Positions 23,921 to 34,390 of a stretch of 64,000 nucleotides of DNA are shown here, one piece after another. A model generated the notes under the pieces. The model was not told the DNA's origin, ran no database searches, and saw nothing but the letters and a program-made list of their open reading frames with translations. Location: contig JBANDB010000017.1 in NCBI GenBank assembly GCA_037576215.1, positions 434,001 to 498,000 of the forward strand, read 5' to 3'. Position 1 is the first letter of the stretch. Every line of letters begins with the position of its first letter. This stretch comes from Armillaria gallica. Lineage: Eukaryota > Basidiomycota > Agaricomycetes > Agaricales > Physalacriaceae. The translations under genes were made by a program, and so were the position numbers.

Positions 23921-23932
23921 GGGCCCATAACC
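23921..23932 (-). promoter_or_regulatory. Primer-binding site (initiator tRNA-Met half)
   Basis: GGTTATGGGCCC immediately follows the 5' LTR on the element's sense strand. It is complementary to GGGCCCATAACC, the anticodon stem-loop of eukaryotic initiator tRNA-Met, rather than to a tRNA 3' end. Copia is known to prime from such a 5' tRNA fragment. Confidence 0.75.
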
Positions 23933-24128
23933 TGTTGGAATTTAGGTTCTGGTGGTTTGGGAGGGCAGCGCAGTGGACTCGAAGGACGGTATATTCTGTC
24001 GTACAGTATAGGGACAGTGGGGGTTCGGAGTCAAGTAACGATAGGTACGAAATGTCAAAGTTTGAAGTAAGCGGTAAATAGGTATAAATAGAAAGTGGCG
24101 TTAAAGCCGTGAAAACCAAATCTCAACA
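23933..24128 (-). repeat. LTR (5' LTR of the copia-type element)
   Basis: The 196-bp partner of 22615-22810, same orientation, ending TCTCAACA before the AAAGG target repeat. Confidence 0.9.
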
Positions 24129-24381
24129 AAAGGTGGAAAATCCAGCAAACGCAAGACTGAAGGTGACGGAGGAGAAGTCAACAAGAAGATCCACGTTTGA
24201 ATGGCAAGTAACGATTGAAAACTATGTACGACCTAAGCAGCAATGTAAATTAGTTTTTCCCTTGAAAATGGCTGCCTCCATTCGCATTCAGTGACATTGA
24301 TGAAAACCGTTTAAGCAAGGTATTATAGGCGTCGACCGACGACCGCTAGTGTTAAGTCCTGTGGTAGCGCTCAGACATACT

Positions 24382-25034
24382 TCGTCCCTGTATATTATAT
24401 CCAATAATCACATGACATTTAAACCTTATTTCTTTTTTACCCCCTGCTACGGTGACTGGCATAAGTTGCGGTGGCGCGTTGCTCGTGTTTGGCTTTGGCC
24501 TCTAAGCATACGGCCTCGCGCCTTCCTTCCGTCAAGCTTGCACCCACAATTCGGTCAATAATATCTCCCTTTTATCACATTTCTCTCCATCCTGCACAGG
24601 CTGCACCCAAAATGTTCTTGAACAATGGCGAAAATACCTCCACAGAGTCTGCACCAGTGGCTACCAGTGCATCAACGTGACTACCGGTCTTTGACCGGTC
24701 TTGCCTGTCGGTGCAATCGTGAAAACATCCTTCCCAGCAATTACCGCATGAGCTACTTCAACCTGCCAAAGGCAAGGGCTATGCCCGAAGTCGGCTTCGA
24801 CTTGGGCCTAGATCTCCTCAGCCTTATTAGGCGTCGAGTGATGTAGGGCAGCCATAGAACGACAAAGTTATGATGGTCGGCGTTCACGAAGGCAGGGATT
24901 TGGAGGCTGAAGCCAAACACGACCAACACACCACCGCAACTTAGGCCAGTCGCCGTAGCAGGGGGTAAAAAAGAAATAAGGTTTAAATGTCATGTGATCA
25001 TTAGATTGGATAAGATAAGATAAGCATACAGGGA
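24382..25034. repeat. Inverted repeat arms of about 120-135 bp
   Basis: The left arm 24382-24502 (CGTCCCTGTATATTATATCC then CACATGACATTTAAACCTTA and TTTTTTACCCCCTGCTACGG) recurs as reverse complement at about 24900-25034 with a number of substitutions and a small insertion. The arms are about 400 bases apart, with only short frames between. Could be a fold-back element or two copies of one promoter in opposite orientation. Confidence 0.7.
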
Positions 25035-25352
25035 CAGCGCGTATTACCGTTATCACTGGACTTGTACACTTCTTTTTCCCCCTGCGAAGGCGAATGGGAA
25101 GGAGTCTGCGTTCGTACCTGTCTCCCGTATGAATTTCTTTGCGTATCTGACGTCATCTTACAGTCAGGCACTGTTATTGTTTGGCAGAACTCTTTGCTTG
25201 CTTCGTCGCCCAGCGACTACGCTCTGCGTGCCGTTCCAAAAGGCTTTGCCATACCGCTCAGCGGTTAAATTGAATACGAACCATGACTTTTCACTTGTGC
25301 AAATTTCCGTGCACTGTTACACGAGTATTGGATATTGTTGACTGTCCTCCTG

Positions 25353-25844
25353 ATGATGGTACCGAATTTTTTCCTAGCGATTTTACTTGTGTGCTACGAT
25401 CCGCTTTATCATCCCGAAAACCATGCTGACCTATTTCGGTCTTCTGAACGTGTTTGTGATTGGTTACGGTATTGTTTTCGGAGGGAGAGTCTATGGTCAG
25501 ACGTGACCGTTGAGTTTCGGGACGGGTTGTTCTATGTGGAGGACGTATCTGTCGATGTGCGACTTTGTTTGTCGCTGACGGATATCGCGTCGCCTTGGTT
25601 CCATCCTAGACTCTCATGCGCTAGGCAGAAATTCGGTGATCGCAGTTGCAATCCTTCATGGGTTTATGCTTCGGAAGATGATCTGTCGGATTCATTCAAC
25701 GGAATTACCCTAAGGGCCATGGTCGCTGTCACTGGTAACCCCCGTTCTATTCGCACACGCAAGGATGCGATTGGATCTATCGTCAAACAGTTCCGTTCGT
25801 TGTCCTATGGCATGGAGGATTGTGAGTTGAAAGAAATGTGTTAA
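25353..25844 (+). CDS. Uncharacterised ORF within the insertion
   Basis: About 163 codons from ATG 25353, with a hydrophobic start (MMVPNFFLAILLVCYDPLYH). SSERVCDWLRYCFRRESLWS, VEFRDGLFYVEDVSVDVRLC and TGNPRSIRTRKDAIGSIVKQ follow. No family recognised, no paralogue in the window. Being open for this length in a decayed region is suggestive but not proof of a gene. It might be a host fragment carried by the element. Confidence 0.3.
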   Translation: MMVPNFFLAILLVCYDPLYHPENHADLFRSSERVCDWLRYCFRRESLWSDVTVEFRDGLFYVEDVSVDVRLCLSLTDIASPWFHPRLSCARQKFGDRSCNPSWVYASEDDLSDSFNGITLRAMVAVTGNPRSIRTRKDAIGSIVKQFRSLSYGMEDCELKEMC

Positions 25845-25944
25845 CTGACCGTGCCTACATACATTACTGTACGCGCGATCGATTCATCATTTCATTGTCT
25901 TGATATCCACCCGTGAGAAAGAATCGGGGACCCGGTGCTCGCCG

Positions 25945-26540
25945 CCGCTACCTGACATCACAGCTATGCGGAGACCTGGATCTTTTCCAAGAGTAAGCAA
26001 TTTTTTTCCATTGCTGCGATACTTCTCTTGAACTTCCTTCAAGTTCTGTCTACAGGATCATGCTGGAGTATCAGCTTGCGCGCTATGGTTCGGCCATCTT
26101 CCCTCAGCCAGAGCTGGAGATTGATGACCCACATTTCCACGGCAATTTTTCAGTGGACAGTCTAATGTCGGCGGCATCTGGAACTTCGAGCCAAGACCTG
26201 GGTTCTGAATCTCCAGAATCGCACACACTTGATCCGTCATTAGCTGATGAGCCTGAGCATCCAGAGCATCACCCAGTGCCTCCGCGAAAAGGTGCGTGTT
26301 TAAGGAAGTCCCGGTAGAACCTTACTTTATTTTTTGGTTTTTAGGCAAATGGAGACTCAAATCGATCTTCCGACACGCAATCATGAATTCCGTACAATTT
26401 GTCAAGGGCACAAGTTCTCTACCAAGCTATCATGACGTTATTCTGCAGGCCAGACCCAAAATCACTCACTTTCGTTTTCAAGAATATGATACCCATGTAT
26501 TGCTAATCAGACTGTTCAACTCGCACGCCCTCTTTGGTCA
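25945..26540 (+). pseudogene. Family 1 gene copy B, 3' part (probable other half of copy A)
   Basis: The sequence begins with codons equivalent to SQLCGDLDLFQE, then an intron (25996-26055), then EYQLARYGSAIFPQPE, an acidic Ser/Asp/Glu-rich linker, and, after another intron, GKWRLKSIFRHAIMNSVQF. A one-base loss in the final GHKFS segment (GGCACAAG where the intact copy has GGACATAAG) removes the normal stop, so the frame runs on. The conserved 3' flank (CACTTTCGTTTTCAAGAATA) extends to about 26530, where it abuts a truncated VTC gene. Confidence 0.7.
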
Positions 26541-27700
26541 GTCTATATTTGTCATAGTACAGTCCTTTCGCTCGCCTTTGCCTCAGGCTGAGAGCCCGAT
26601 GCAGGAAGTTGCCTGCGATCGCCAACAACAACGCGCATATGGTAAACAATGCCGCTCTAATAGTAATGAGATCTCGAGAATCGTCCGGTGAGGTGAAGTT
26701 GAGTAACGTCGTAGCTATGGTTCCAATGAACACGGACGTATCAAGTCATTTCTAGAGACCGGCATGTAAGATACTGATATTCATGTTCAGAGGTATTCTT
26801 ACCAAGAATGTTCTCTCAGTGGCGAAGTAGACCTTAGGCTCAACGCGAACAGGAACTGAGATTCTTTTTACAGCAGGTGCAGTCCATTCCCGGGCTACCC
26901 ATCGATCATCAGTACCAGTACCTGGCGCAGATCTTCATTCACCTTCACCTTTACGTTCGTCAACAATTTCTAGGCTTCGTTCCGAAGGTCAAGGACGGGG
27001 CCAGAGGATCGATTGAGTTGATTCTTGGGTTTTCCTTCCCCTCAAGAATGCCGTCCTTTCATCTCCTTCATCTCCTTCATTGCCGGCCTCAACACCGAGA
27101 GATGTGTTTTTTGTTCTGTTTTTTCCCTGTTTACAAGCTCTTTGCACGGGCTTCTTTCAACATTTCTTCGCGGTAAGCAACGGCAGTCGTAACTTCCTCC
27201 CCGATGAGACTAGTACGCTCATATTCATCTTTAACAGGAGCAAGGTCCATGTTCTCGCCTTCAGAGACGGGTTCTGCATAGTTGGGATGCGGCGGCATTC
27301 GTGAATGCGAACTGTCCCGTTGCTCAAGGATCCTTTCGACGACGATATATTAAAGGGCCGTTCGATGATGGAGAGATAACTAGTGTCCGGTTTCAAAATG
27401 TCAGTGTTCACTGTTGCATCTCCGTGAATACAAGATTCTAGATTGTACACAACCTAGGAAACGTACTCTGTGATAGCTGGAAAGGAACCGATTTGGCAGG
27501 AGGATGACACAGCCGTTAATGAATAAGTAAGTCAACCTATGATTTGATGAGAATAACAACACTCGTACCTAAATTTCGGTACCGCTCCCATCAGATGAGA
27601 TTGAACCAGATCTGTGACCCACTGTGGCGGCTTTTGTCCTAACTGAGTATGGAGTTTGACCTCCAGAACTCCATACCTAGTAAGCTCCTTCAACTTTAGA
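26500..27700 (-). pseudogene. VTC4-type polyphosphate polymerase, truncated relic
   Basis: Vacuolar transporter chaperone proteins synthesise polyphosphate at the vacuole membrane. Recognisable parts on the minus strand are [20 protein letters not shown] (VTC catalytic domain), then GEEVTTAVAYREEMLKEARA. TGTDDRWVAREWTAPAVKR and ISVPVRVEPKVYFATERTFL follow, the entry to the C-terminal DUF202-like membrane domain. Next come FIGTIATTLLNF and ITIRAALFTICALLLAIAGN. The N-terminal SPX domain and much of the catalytic core are missing, several frame changes occur, and the last helix is lost where family 1 flank begins near 26530. Some breaks could be introns, but the lost helix cannot. Confidence 0.65.
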
Positions 27701-28658
27701 AGCCAATATCCAAGATGCCTTCAATTCCAATAAACAGTCGCGACAGTGTGGCCACTTCGTGTATCTTCTTCTACTGCTGCGGACGACGATAGGACGGAAG
27801 GTCTTGCGGCTCCATACAAGAACAATTATGTGTACAACCCGTCTGCCTGCCGCTTCGACCAGCATTCGGACCCGGGAAAACTTCTCGCGAGTAAAAATGA
27901 CGCAATATTGCCCACAAGTAGCGTCAAACCTTCCCTCCTCTTCGAGATCGATGTGGGGACACAGGTAAAGGATGAATTCAAACTAACGACTCTTGCTTAC
28001 TTTAAATAGTTGTTGAGATAAACGGTACAGTCGCTCGCCCGGATTTTAGCAGGGAACCCTCGCAAACAGGTGAGCGTTATCGTTGTTCACCTACGCGTTG
28101 AACTACATCCGTGTACACTAATAGAATCACTGCTGTATAGTAATCAAAGCTGAGGAGAAGAACAACACGTCTTTGTCTAATGCTCAACAACCGAAGATCC
28201 CGACTCAGTATGATGCGCGACACTTGGCATTCCAACAATACCTGGCCGGGACGTGGCTCACCAATCACGTCCTATCTTTTCACCTTGGAAGTTCGAGAAC
28301 ATTGCGAGAGCAGGTCGGCCCGTCACGGACGAACGGTCCGACTCATTATCAATTTCAAATCTTTTGTTCAAAGATTTCCCGCATTGCGCAACCACCACTC
28401 ATGTTAGAGCTCGTGCCAGCAGTGCAGCGTTTTTTACCCTGTCGACGTAACTTATGATCGAGTTACTCTCTTGACCACCTAACCGCCGATTTTTTCTCGA
28501 GCCTATGTGTCGGTAAACCGAGAAGGACGCTAGCTTAGCTTTACGACAATCACTCTGACTCGGAAGGCATCCGGAAATCGGAACTTAAAGCAGCAGAAGA
28601 GGGTATATCTCAGCAGAACTCGATAAAGAACGAACGTCCTTCGTTACCGTCAGGGGTG
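27701..28658. other. Intergenic and decayed sequence
   Basis: Short frames on both strands without recognisable domains. The left part may be more of the VTC relic. The right part should contain the promoter of the transporter starting at 28659. Confidence 0.35.
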
Positions 28659-30437
28659 ATGGGTTATTCTGCGGGTTTTCTCATCTATTCAGGCGTCATG
28701 CCCCTCCTGAAGATGTAAGGAGTTGTTACATTGCATACGCTCCTGGATAATAATTCTACACAGGTTTCTCACCATCTTCTTTGGGTTTTGGCTGACGCGG
28801 AAAGGTTTCTTTACAGCGGCTGCATCTAGAGGAGCATCCCAGGTATGTCATCGCTATGCATATTATCGCTACTTCGTCTCAATTTCAAGAACAGGTAACA
28901 ATGCATGTCGCACTACCCGGTCTACTCTTTTCAAATATCGTTCCTGCTTTCAACTCGCAAAACGTGTCGGCCATGGGGCCTCTTTTTCTGGTCGCCTTCG
29001 TGAGTCGAGTCCTTTACGTTTTCATTCGCTCACGTCGAGTCTTTTCGTCAGGTCTACATGGCCTTGGGTCTCTTATTCGGCGCGCTTATACGTGAATTCT
29101 GCTATGTTCCGCGGAACTTTTGGGCTGGTATCTTGATGGCAACGGCTCTGAGTAACTGGGGCAACTTGCGTACGTCCGCCGAGTATCTTTCTATTACCAT
29201 TCATTAAATTGAGGTCTTCCAGCCACGGCTGTAGTGCTCACAGTCACAGAACAAAAGCCATTCAATCCTGATACTGACCCACGGCGTATGGCTTTTACCA
29301 TCTTTGTTGGCATAGGCACTGATTTTCTGTACCTAGTCGGCGTGTCATATGTTTCCGTCTTTATTCTCGCGTGTAACATCGTTATGTGGATTGGCGGCGC
29401 GGCTAACACGCTTGCATGGGACTACGCTCCAGGTGTACCTCAAGGCGACGAGGCCAATGTCCATGTCGGTTGGCGCGAAAAGCCCATAGCCGCTTTCTTC
29501 CTGCGTTTGCGGCCGAAGAATCCTGATTGCGAGATTGCTGACGATGAGAAGGACTTGGGTAAGGAGAAGGGTCAATCAGTCGTCATGGGGAAGCAGCCTG
29601 AAAGCGACCTCGGAGAGGTGGAGACCGACTCTGAGATACAGCTTGCGCGTAGGGCATCGATCTTATCCGCCAATTCCCCTCGACCTAGGCGACCTTCTGC
29701 TGGTGTTAGTATTCGTCCGCGCGCAGGCTCATTACTTCCAGCGCCGAACGCGTCCCAGTCTTTTATAAAAGAGCTTCCAGACGCAGCTGTACAGCGTCTG
29801 AAGAGCCTGTCAGTTAAGGATCAACAGGAGCCTGAGCTACCGGAGGTGGTGGAAGAGAAGCCCGGTCGTTTTGCGTCGCTCTTTCCACCCATCCAGCGAA
29901 GCACGTTCAAACCCCTGTCGAGTCTGTTCACGCCCATCACAATAAGCATGTATATCTCCATTCCAATCTCGCTCGTCCCGCAACTCAAGGCACTATTCGT
30001 GGAAGTTGACGGTGGCCCATACTATCACGGTCCTGATGGGAACCCACCGTTGACGTTCATTATCAACACAGGCAAGTTCTATCATCGTCTTCTTCCTGTT
30101 CTAACGGCTGCATTCGTGTACAGCCGAGTTTGTCGGAAACATCAATGTTCCAATGGCTCTGATTCTATTGGGTGCCTCGTTTGCGCGCATGAAGATCCCG
30201 CGTCCATTCAGGAAAATGCCGTTACCTGCGATGTTTTGGGTGTTGTTCTGCAAACTGGCTTTGCTCCCTGTGATTGGTATACTTCTAACACAAGCGTTGA
30301 CACACCACGGTGTTATACCCAAAGACGCACTCGTCGAGGTGGGCTGTACTCTTTCTTTTGTTACGTCCATTTTGATATTCTATATGCAGCGTTTTGTTGC
30401 TATACTTTTGAGCGGAACACCGTCAGCTGTGAAGTAA
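28659..30437 (+). CDS. Auxin-efflux-carrier family membrane transporter (ECM3-like)
   Basis: Member of the PIN-like/Mem_trans family (yeast ECM3 relatives), with about ten helices and a long central cytosolic loop. The ATG at 28659 gives MGYSAGFLIYSGVMPLLKM. Exons continue with FLTIFFGFWLTRKGFFTAAA, MHVALPGLLFSNIVPAFNSQ, VYMALGLLFGALIREFCYVP and NFWAGILMATALSNWGNLPT, then DFLYLVGVSYVSVFILACNI. The loop (about 29430-29890) is charged and Ser-rich. The second bundle has FTPITISMYISIPISLVPQL, NINVPMALILLGASFARMKI and CTLSFVTSILIFYMQ. Six exons; five introns. The last intron starts GCAAGT and ends CAG (30072-30122), a GC-AG intron needed to keep the frame. No disabling change seen. Transported substrate in fungi is not established. 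Confidence 0.85.
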
Positions 30438-31984
30438 GTATATTTTTATAGAGCGTTGAAAAGTCATGTTGAGGATCCTGTCACGATAGTCAATTGATTA
30501 TAACACAACTATATGCGAAGGATCATGACCTAGATACACTATCCGTGAGCCTTCCAATTTCCTTTCGTCTCTTTCGCTCATATGGTTAATTACAGGCGTT
30601 CCTACTGCTACAATGTGAGTTTCTGTCATTCTCAAGCTACCGTTGTCGTGATAAAATGTACGACCCGCAGATATCTTCATGTTCATCTCGACCGCGTGAG
30701 TTATATTCGAAACTTTCAACTGAATTGGTCTGATTTGATGCTGTTTGTAGAGCCATAACTGCGATAGCACTTTCGCTCCTATAGATTCTCGAAGAGACCG
30801 TGCTGGTTTGCCCAGGACCTACCCAACTAGACACATAGACAGACATCTACATGTATTCTGTATCACAGACAGGAAAATGTTATTTTCGGTAGCGTATACA
30901 GCATTTTTCGTACTTCCTCTCCGTAGACTCGCACCGGAAGATTAAACAAGAACTCATTTAAAGCTACACAGGTGATATCCTATACTCCTGCGGAATAGAT
31001 TCTTAGGACAAAATGCTTCGACCGTCACGACCTGTGCTAGTGATAAGTTAACACACGAGGTCCCTAGGACTTATTACTGTATAAGTCTGCGAGATCATCT
31101 CCACAGTCCTCTTTGGGAGCACGGAGGCTTATTGCTCTGCTTTCAGGTACCGTCATGATGAAGCAGTAAGGGTGTATGCTCCACTGGATTGAGCCAAGGA
31201 TGCGCCCGGTACGTAAACAGGAGCATTTCCGAGTAACAAAGTTTCTTCTGTTCCCGGTGGCTATTTGTTTATCGATCAGTTCAATCCAGTATAACAATGA
31301 ACGCGTCAGCGTAAGGAGTTTGGGAAGATCAATACGCGGCAAAGAAACATGCCGGTCCTTTCGTGAATGGCCCCTTGGGGAAGATGTTGACGGCTTCCAT
31401 GGTCAAGATAGAGGCAGTTTCGATAATGATCCCGTAAGCTTTCCAATTCGGGACTGAATGTTCGAGAGTAGTCTGCTAATCAGCCCTGTTAGTAGTAGGT
31501 AGGTCCCAAATTGCCAGCACTATCTATAAACCAGTCTGTCCCCCTGGTTGTTCAAATGCTGGAGCTCAAAGTGCGTACTTTGATTCATGAATTACGCGTC
31601 CCGAAGGTTACGGCTCTAGCGCTGCCTTTATTCATTGCCCCCGTAATACCTGGTACCATAGAACACAAATTCAACAGGGGGCATAGGAAATGCGATAAAA
31701 TATCCCACGATGTCACCGGGAAGGATACCTTTTCTCAAGGCTAATCCTCTTAAAGCAAGAACTACAATCGAGCAAAGTTCATACGAGTCAACGTGCATCC
31801 CCTTGTCCCTCGTTGACATCCCTCTTTCGAGGGACGCCCAGGTCCGGTTATCAAGTATGTGCATGCTTCACATCATGATTTTATTTAGTACTTATCGATT
31901 CAAACTCAACGACTTCAGTTTCTGACTAAGGAAGGGAAGACACCAGGAACTCTTACGCATAAAACTGATATGCAACCAAATCTA
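30438..31984. other. About 1.5 kb with only decayed-looking frames
   Basis: Minus-strand hydrophobic stretches (for example NWKAYGIIIETASILTMEAV near 31400) suggest remnants of a membrane protein, but stops interrupt them and no family can be named securely. Nothing else assigned. Confidence 0.3.
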
Positions 31985-33470
31985 TATGTGCGGTATGTAA
32001 GTAGTCCATGTTACAGTATGAAAAGCTGACTCTGGCAAGGAACGTAGCTGCATAAAAGCAAGCACGATCAAGAAGATCCGCGCCACGATGTACGTGACTG
32101 CACCAACAGCCGAGATAAAGGACAAAGCGTATGCCCAAAAGGTCTCCTGCTCACCAGAGTCTGATTTTGAACCTAGAAGCAGACGTAACACGTTCCACTG
32201 CCATTTCGGATGTTCCCAATTCTGCATTAGAGCATAAACAGCGATTGTACTTGCTGTGGGGAGTCCGACTAAGGCCGCTAAACAGGAGAACCGCCATAGC
32301 ACCATTTCAGCATGTGATGGAAAATAGAATGACCAGGCGATGCAATGCAATGCCCCGAATAATGATCCGACACTGACTGTGATTACGAAGCGTTGGGACG
32401 CGTTGTCTGTGGCTGAGGAAAACCGAAAGGCTCCGCTATCAATGTTCGTATGTCCTCCTTCGTCTGTAGGCTCTCCCGAGACGACAGCTGCGATTCCCCC
32501 TAAAAACCAATGCAAGCTGTCGATGACCGTTCTCACCGAGATACGCCTGGATTTTGCTACTGGAGGTGCATGTCCCTCCGGATGCGTCGTTGCGGATTCT
32601 GCATATATTCCCTCTCGTCCGGCCTGTCCAAGGATATATGGTACATCACATTGAGCGGCTTATGCCACCACAAGCAGTATGTGATGATGCTGAGCCCGGA
32701 GAACGCGAGCGCTGTCATTTCAATGAGCGTAATGGGAAGATCCTGAGCTGCTCGAGCAATGCATTGCGCGATGAACCAGGATATCTGTAGGATGGAAACC
32801 GCTTTGGACAGCGCGTCGCCTTTGCTTTTGTCTTTTATCCTCTCCGAACTGATCGCTGCTATGTCTCCCCTCAGATATGGTTGAGAGTGGACGGTTTCGA
32901 GATCAACGAGTTTCTTCTGTTGGGTGTAGTAGAACCCACCCATACTGACGAAAAACCCGTGGGCCATTGTCAGATTCGCTCTCTTCTGATATGGCAAGGC
33001 AACTTCCGGGTCCCCCCTCCATCTGCGGAGCACCGATAAGATGGGCATATGCTTTCCTGTAAGTCTCCCATGTAAATTTGAAGGAGAATTCCTGATAACG
33101 GGAAATACCCACCGTGGCACACCTTCCACGCGACTATGAATTGCTCCGCAGCCCATGCGACAATGACTTCTGGCGCCAAAATTGCGATGATCATAATTTT
33201 CATACGTTCAAAGGCGAAAGGGATTGTTCTGTTCGTGATGATACGGCCGGGAACGTTGGGATGTACGGCAAGCCAAGTGCAAGCAAAGACCGTCGCGAGG
33301 CAACTCCATACGATATTTGACAGAGTCCGCCGGTCATCGATGCACACAATGATGCCTTCTTCAACCTCAGGAGCTACCTCTTCTGCAAACGCACGAGAGG
33401 GGGTGAAGAGAATGAGAATCAACGTCAACGTTTGATACATGTTGACGATTTGAAGGACCTTCGCAAGCAT
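31985..33470 (-). CDS. Uncharacterised fungal multi-helix membrane protein, possibly frameshifted
   Basis: The start ATG at 33470 gives MLAKVLQIVNMYQTLTLILI, a likely signal or first helix. The basidiomycete family pattern follows: DDRRTLSNIVWSCLATVFAC, TWLAVHPNVPG, MIIAILAPEVIVAWAAEQFI. An intron joins to HMPILSVLRRWRGDPEVALP, then ANLTMAHGFFVSMGGFYYT, SILQISWFIAQCIARAAQDL and WWHKPLNVMYHISLDRPDER. The remaining C-terminal part continues in another frame: SGAFRFSSATDNASQRF..., several helices, ending AFHTVTWTTYIPHI at 31985. I found no clean intron to join the two frames around 32570, so the gene may be disrupted or use an unusual splice site. Function unknown. Confidence 0.6.
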
Positions 33471-34390
33471 TAGAACGCCCTGTAGAATTTTAAATCGTAT
33501 TGAAGATGCACCGCTGTCTGTGAACAGAAAGAACCGAGCCCAAGGATGCGTTTTTGCAACGACAATTTACTGAAATATGTGTTAGAATACTGAACAGTGA
33601 ATAAATTACGCCAAAATTCGCTCGGAATGTCTTTGTAGAGTGTCCTTTCCAAAAATTGCGCGTTAGAAGGACCTTTATTGATAACCGATCGAATGGAATG
33701 AGTCGTTTTAACAGAAGGATACACGCTTGGAAACGAATGATCGATGAATTTCGAGGAAAGGAAGTTATCGTACAGTCGACCAGAGATGGGCGCCGGTTTA
33801 AACGAGATCCTAGTGTCTTACTGCATCCTGATACAAAGAACACGTTTGGGACTATGCTTTATTCTGGGGTACCTGAGGCTAACAGACAGCAGTTTCTGAA
33901 CAGCATCACGGGGAAACACATGAAGAAGCAAAATCAGAACGGCGGTTGTGTTCAAAGACTTTATCTCTTGGCGTTGGTGACTCGTCCCACACCTTCAAAA
34001 TAGGTTTCAGGTTTTGTTGCAAAGTCGCTCCTGTGATGCCGAGAGGAACGTCCTACAACTCTGTCCACCTGAAAGCAAGGGTTCTTTGCATGCATAGAGT
34101 CAGGCTATTTTTGAGTCCAGAATACCGATATCGCGGCGAGTGAACAGCAGTTGAAGCGTTTGACAAGTAGAATGTAAAAGTTACAGCAGTTTGCTTTCGA
34201 ATAGGCACAGCTTCCGACCTCTCCTGGCAACCTGGCATTCAACAAAGTGAAGCCAAACGAAGATGCTTCTTTCCCTCCAATTGTCAGTGGCATTCACACC
34301 CCTTCTCCATAGCATACACATCCGGAGCCCTTACCAGCACGGAAGCCATGGAAGGATGTCAAGACCTCAGTATGTTTGAGGGATGGTACG
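33471..34390. other. Intergenic, unassigned
   Basis: Overlapping frames of 60-117 codons occur on both strands (for example 33701-34003 on plus, basic). None matches a family I know or another part of the window. Confidence 0.35.

Larger units (their letters stand above)
22610..24133 (-). mobile_element. Gag-only copia-type LTR retrotransposon, nested
   Basis: An element of 1514 bp (22615-24128) flanked by a 5-bp target duplication AAAGG at 22610-22614 and 24129-24133. Its two 196-bp LTRs start TGTTG and end CAACA, differing at two positions that I could see. It is oriented on the minus strand, so the 5' LTR is at right. Next to it, GGTTATGGGCCC (minus strand of 23921-23932) complements the anticodon arm of initiator tRNA-Met, the half-tRNA primer known from Drosophila copia. 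The only ORF is a gag; there is no protease, integrase or reverse transcriptase, so movement would require enzymes from a relative. Confidence 0.88.
19165..24300 (+). mobile_element. Helitron remnant (DUF6570-like region plus helitron-like N domain)
   Basis: This is the 5' part of a fungal Helitron transposase, interrupted by an LTR element at 22610-24133. From 20375 there is a Cys-containing region ending in LALANNLWLGHIPPQLSIL and LTLPKRILIARYFPAGYIVK, the DUF6570-like region of fungal Helitron proteins. From 21389 comes the helitron-like N domain, with NPPNLWLTINPNDTQDPIAQ, a FFHLIIQ segment and the Rep two-His motif QGRGSLHMHVLLWL. In-frame stops occur at 20336, 21029 and 22415 (all TGA), and a frame change near 19985. 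The PIF1-like helicase part is not recognised in the window, so the element is dead and truncated. Exact termini not located. Confidence 0.75.
18487..25931. mobile_element. Composite insertion splitting a family 1 gene
   Basis: The family 1 alignment ends at about 18490 and resumes at about 25945. Just at these borders lie GTCCCCGATTCTTTC (18487-18501) and its perfect reverse complement GAAAGAATCGGGGAC (25917-25931). The interval carries the Helitron remnant, the nested LTR element, a pair of inverted repeat arms and an unknown ORF. A clean target-site duplication is not evident, and the right terminus stops some 15 bases before family 1 homology resumes. Whether this was one element or several events cannot be settled here. 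Confidence 0.5.

Noticed and set aside
18487..25931. Calling the whole interval a single Helitron
   Set aside because: Helitrons lack terminal inverted repeats, and the helicase domain is not found; it was reported as a composite insertion instead.
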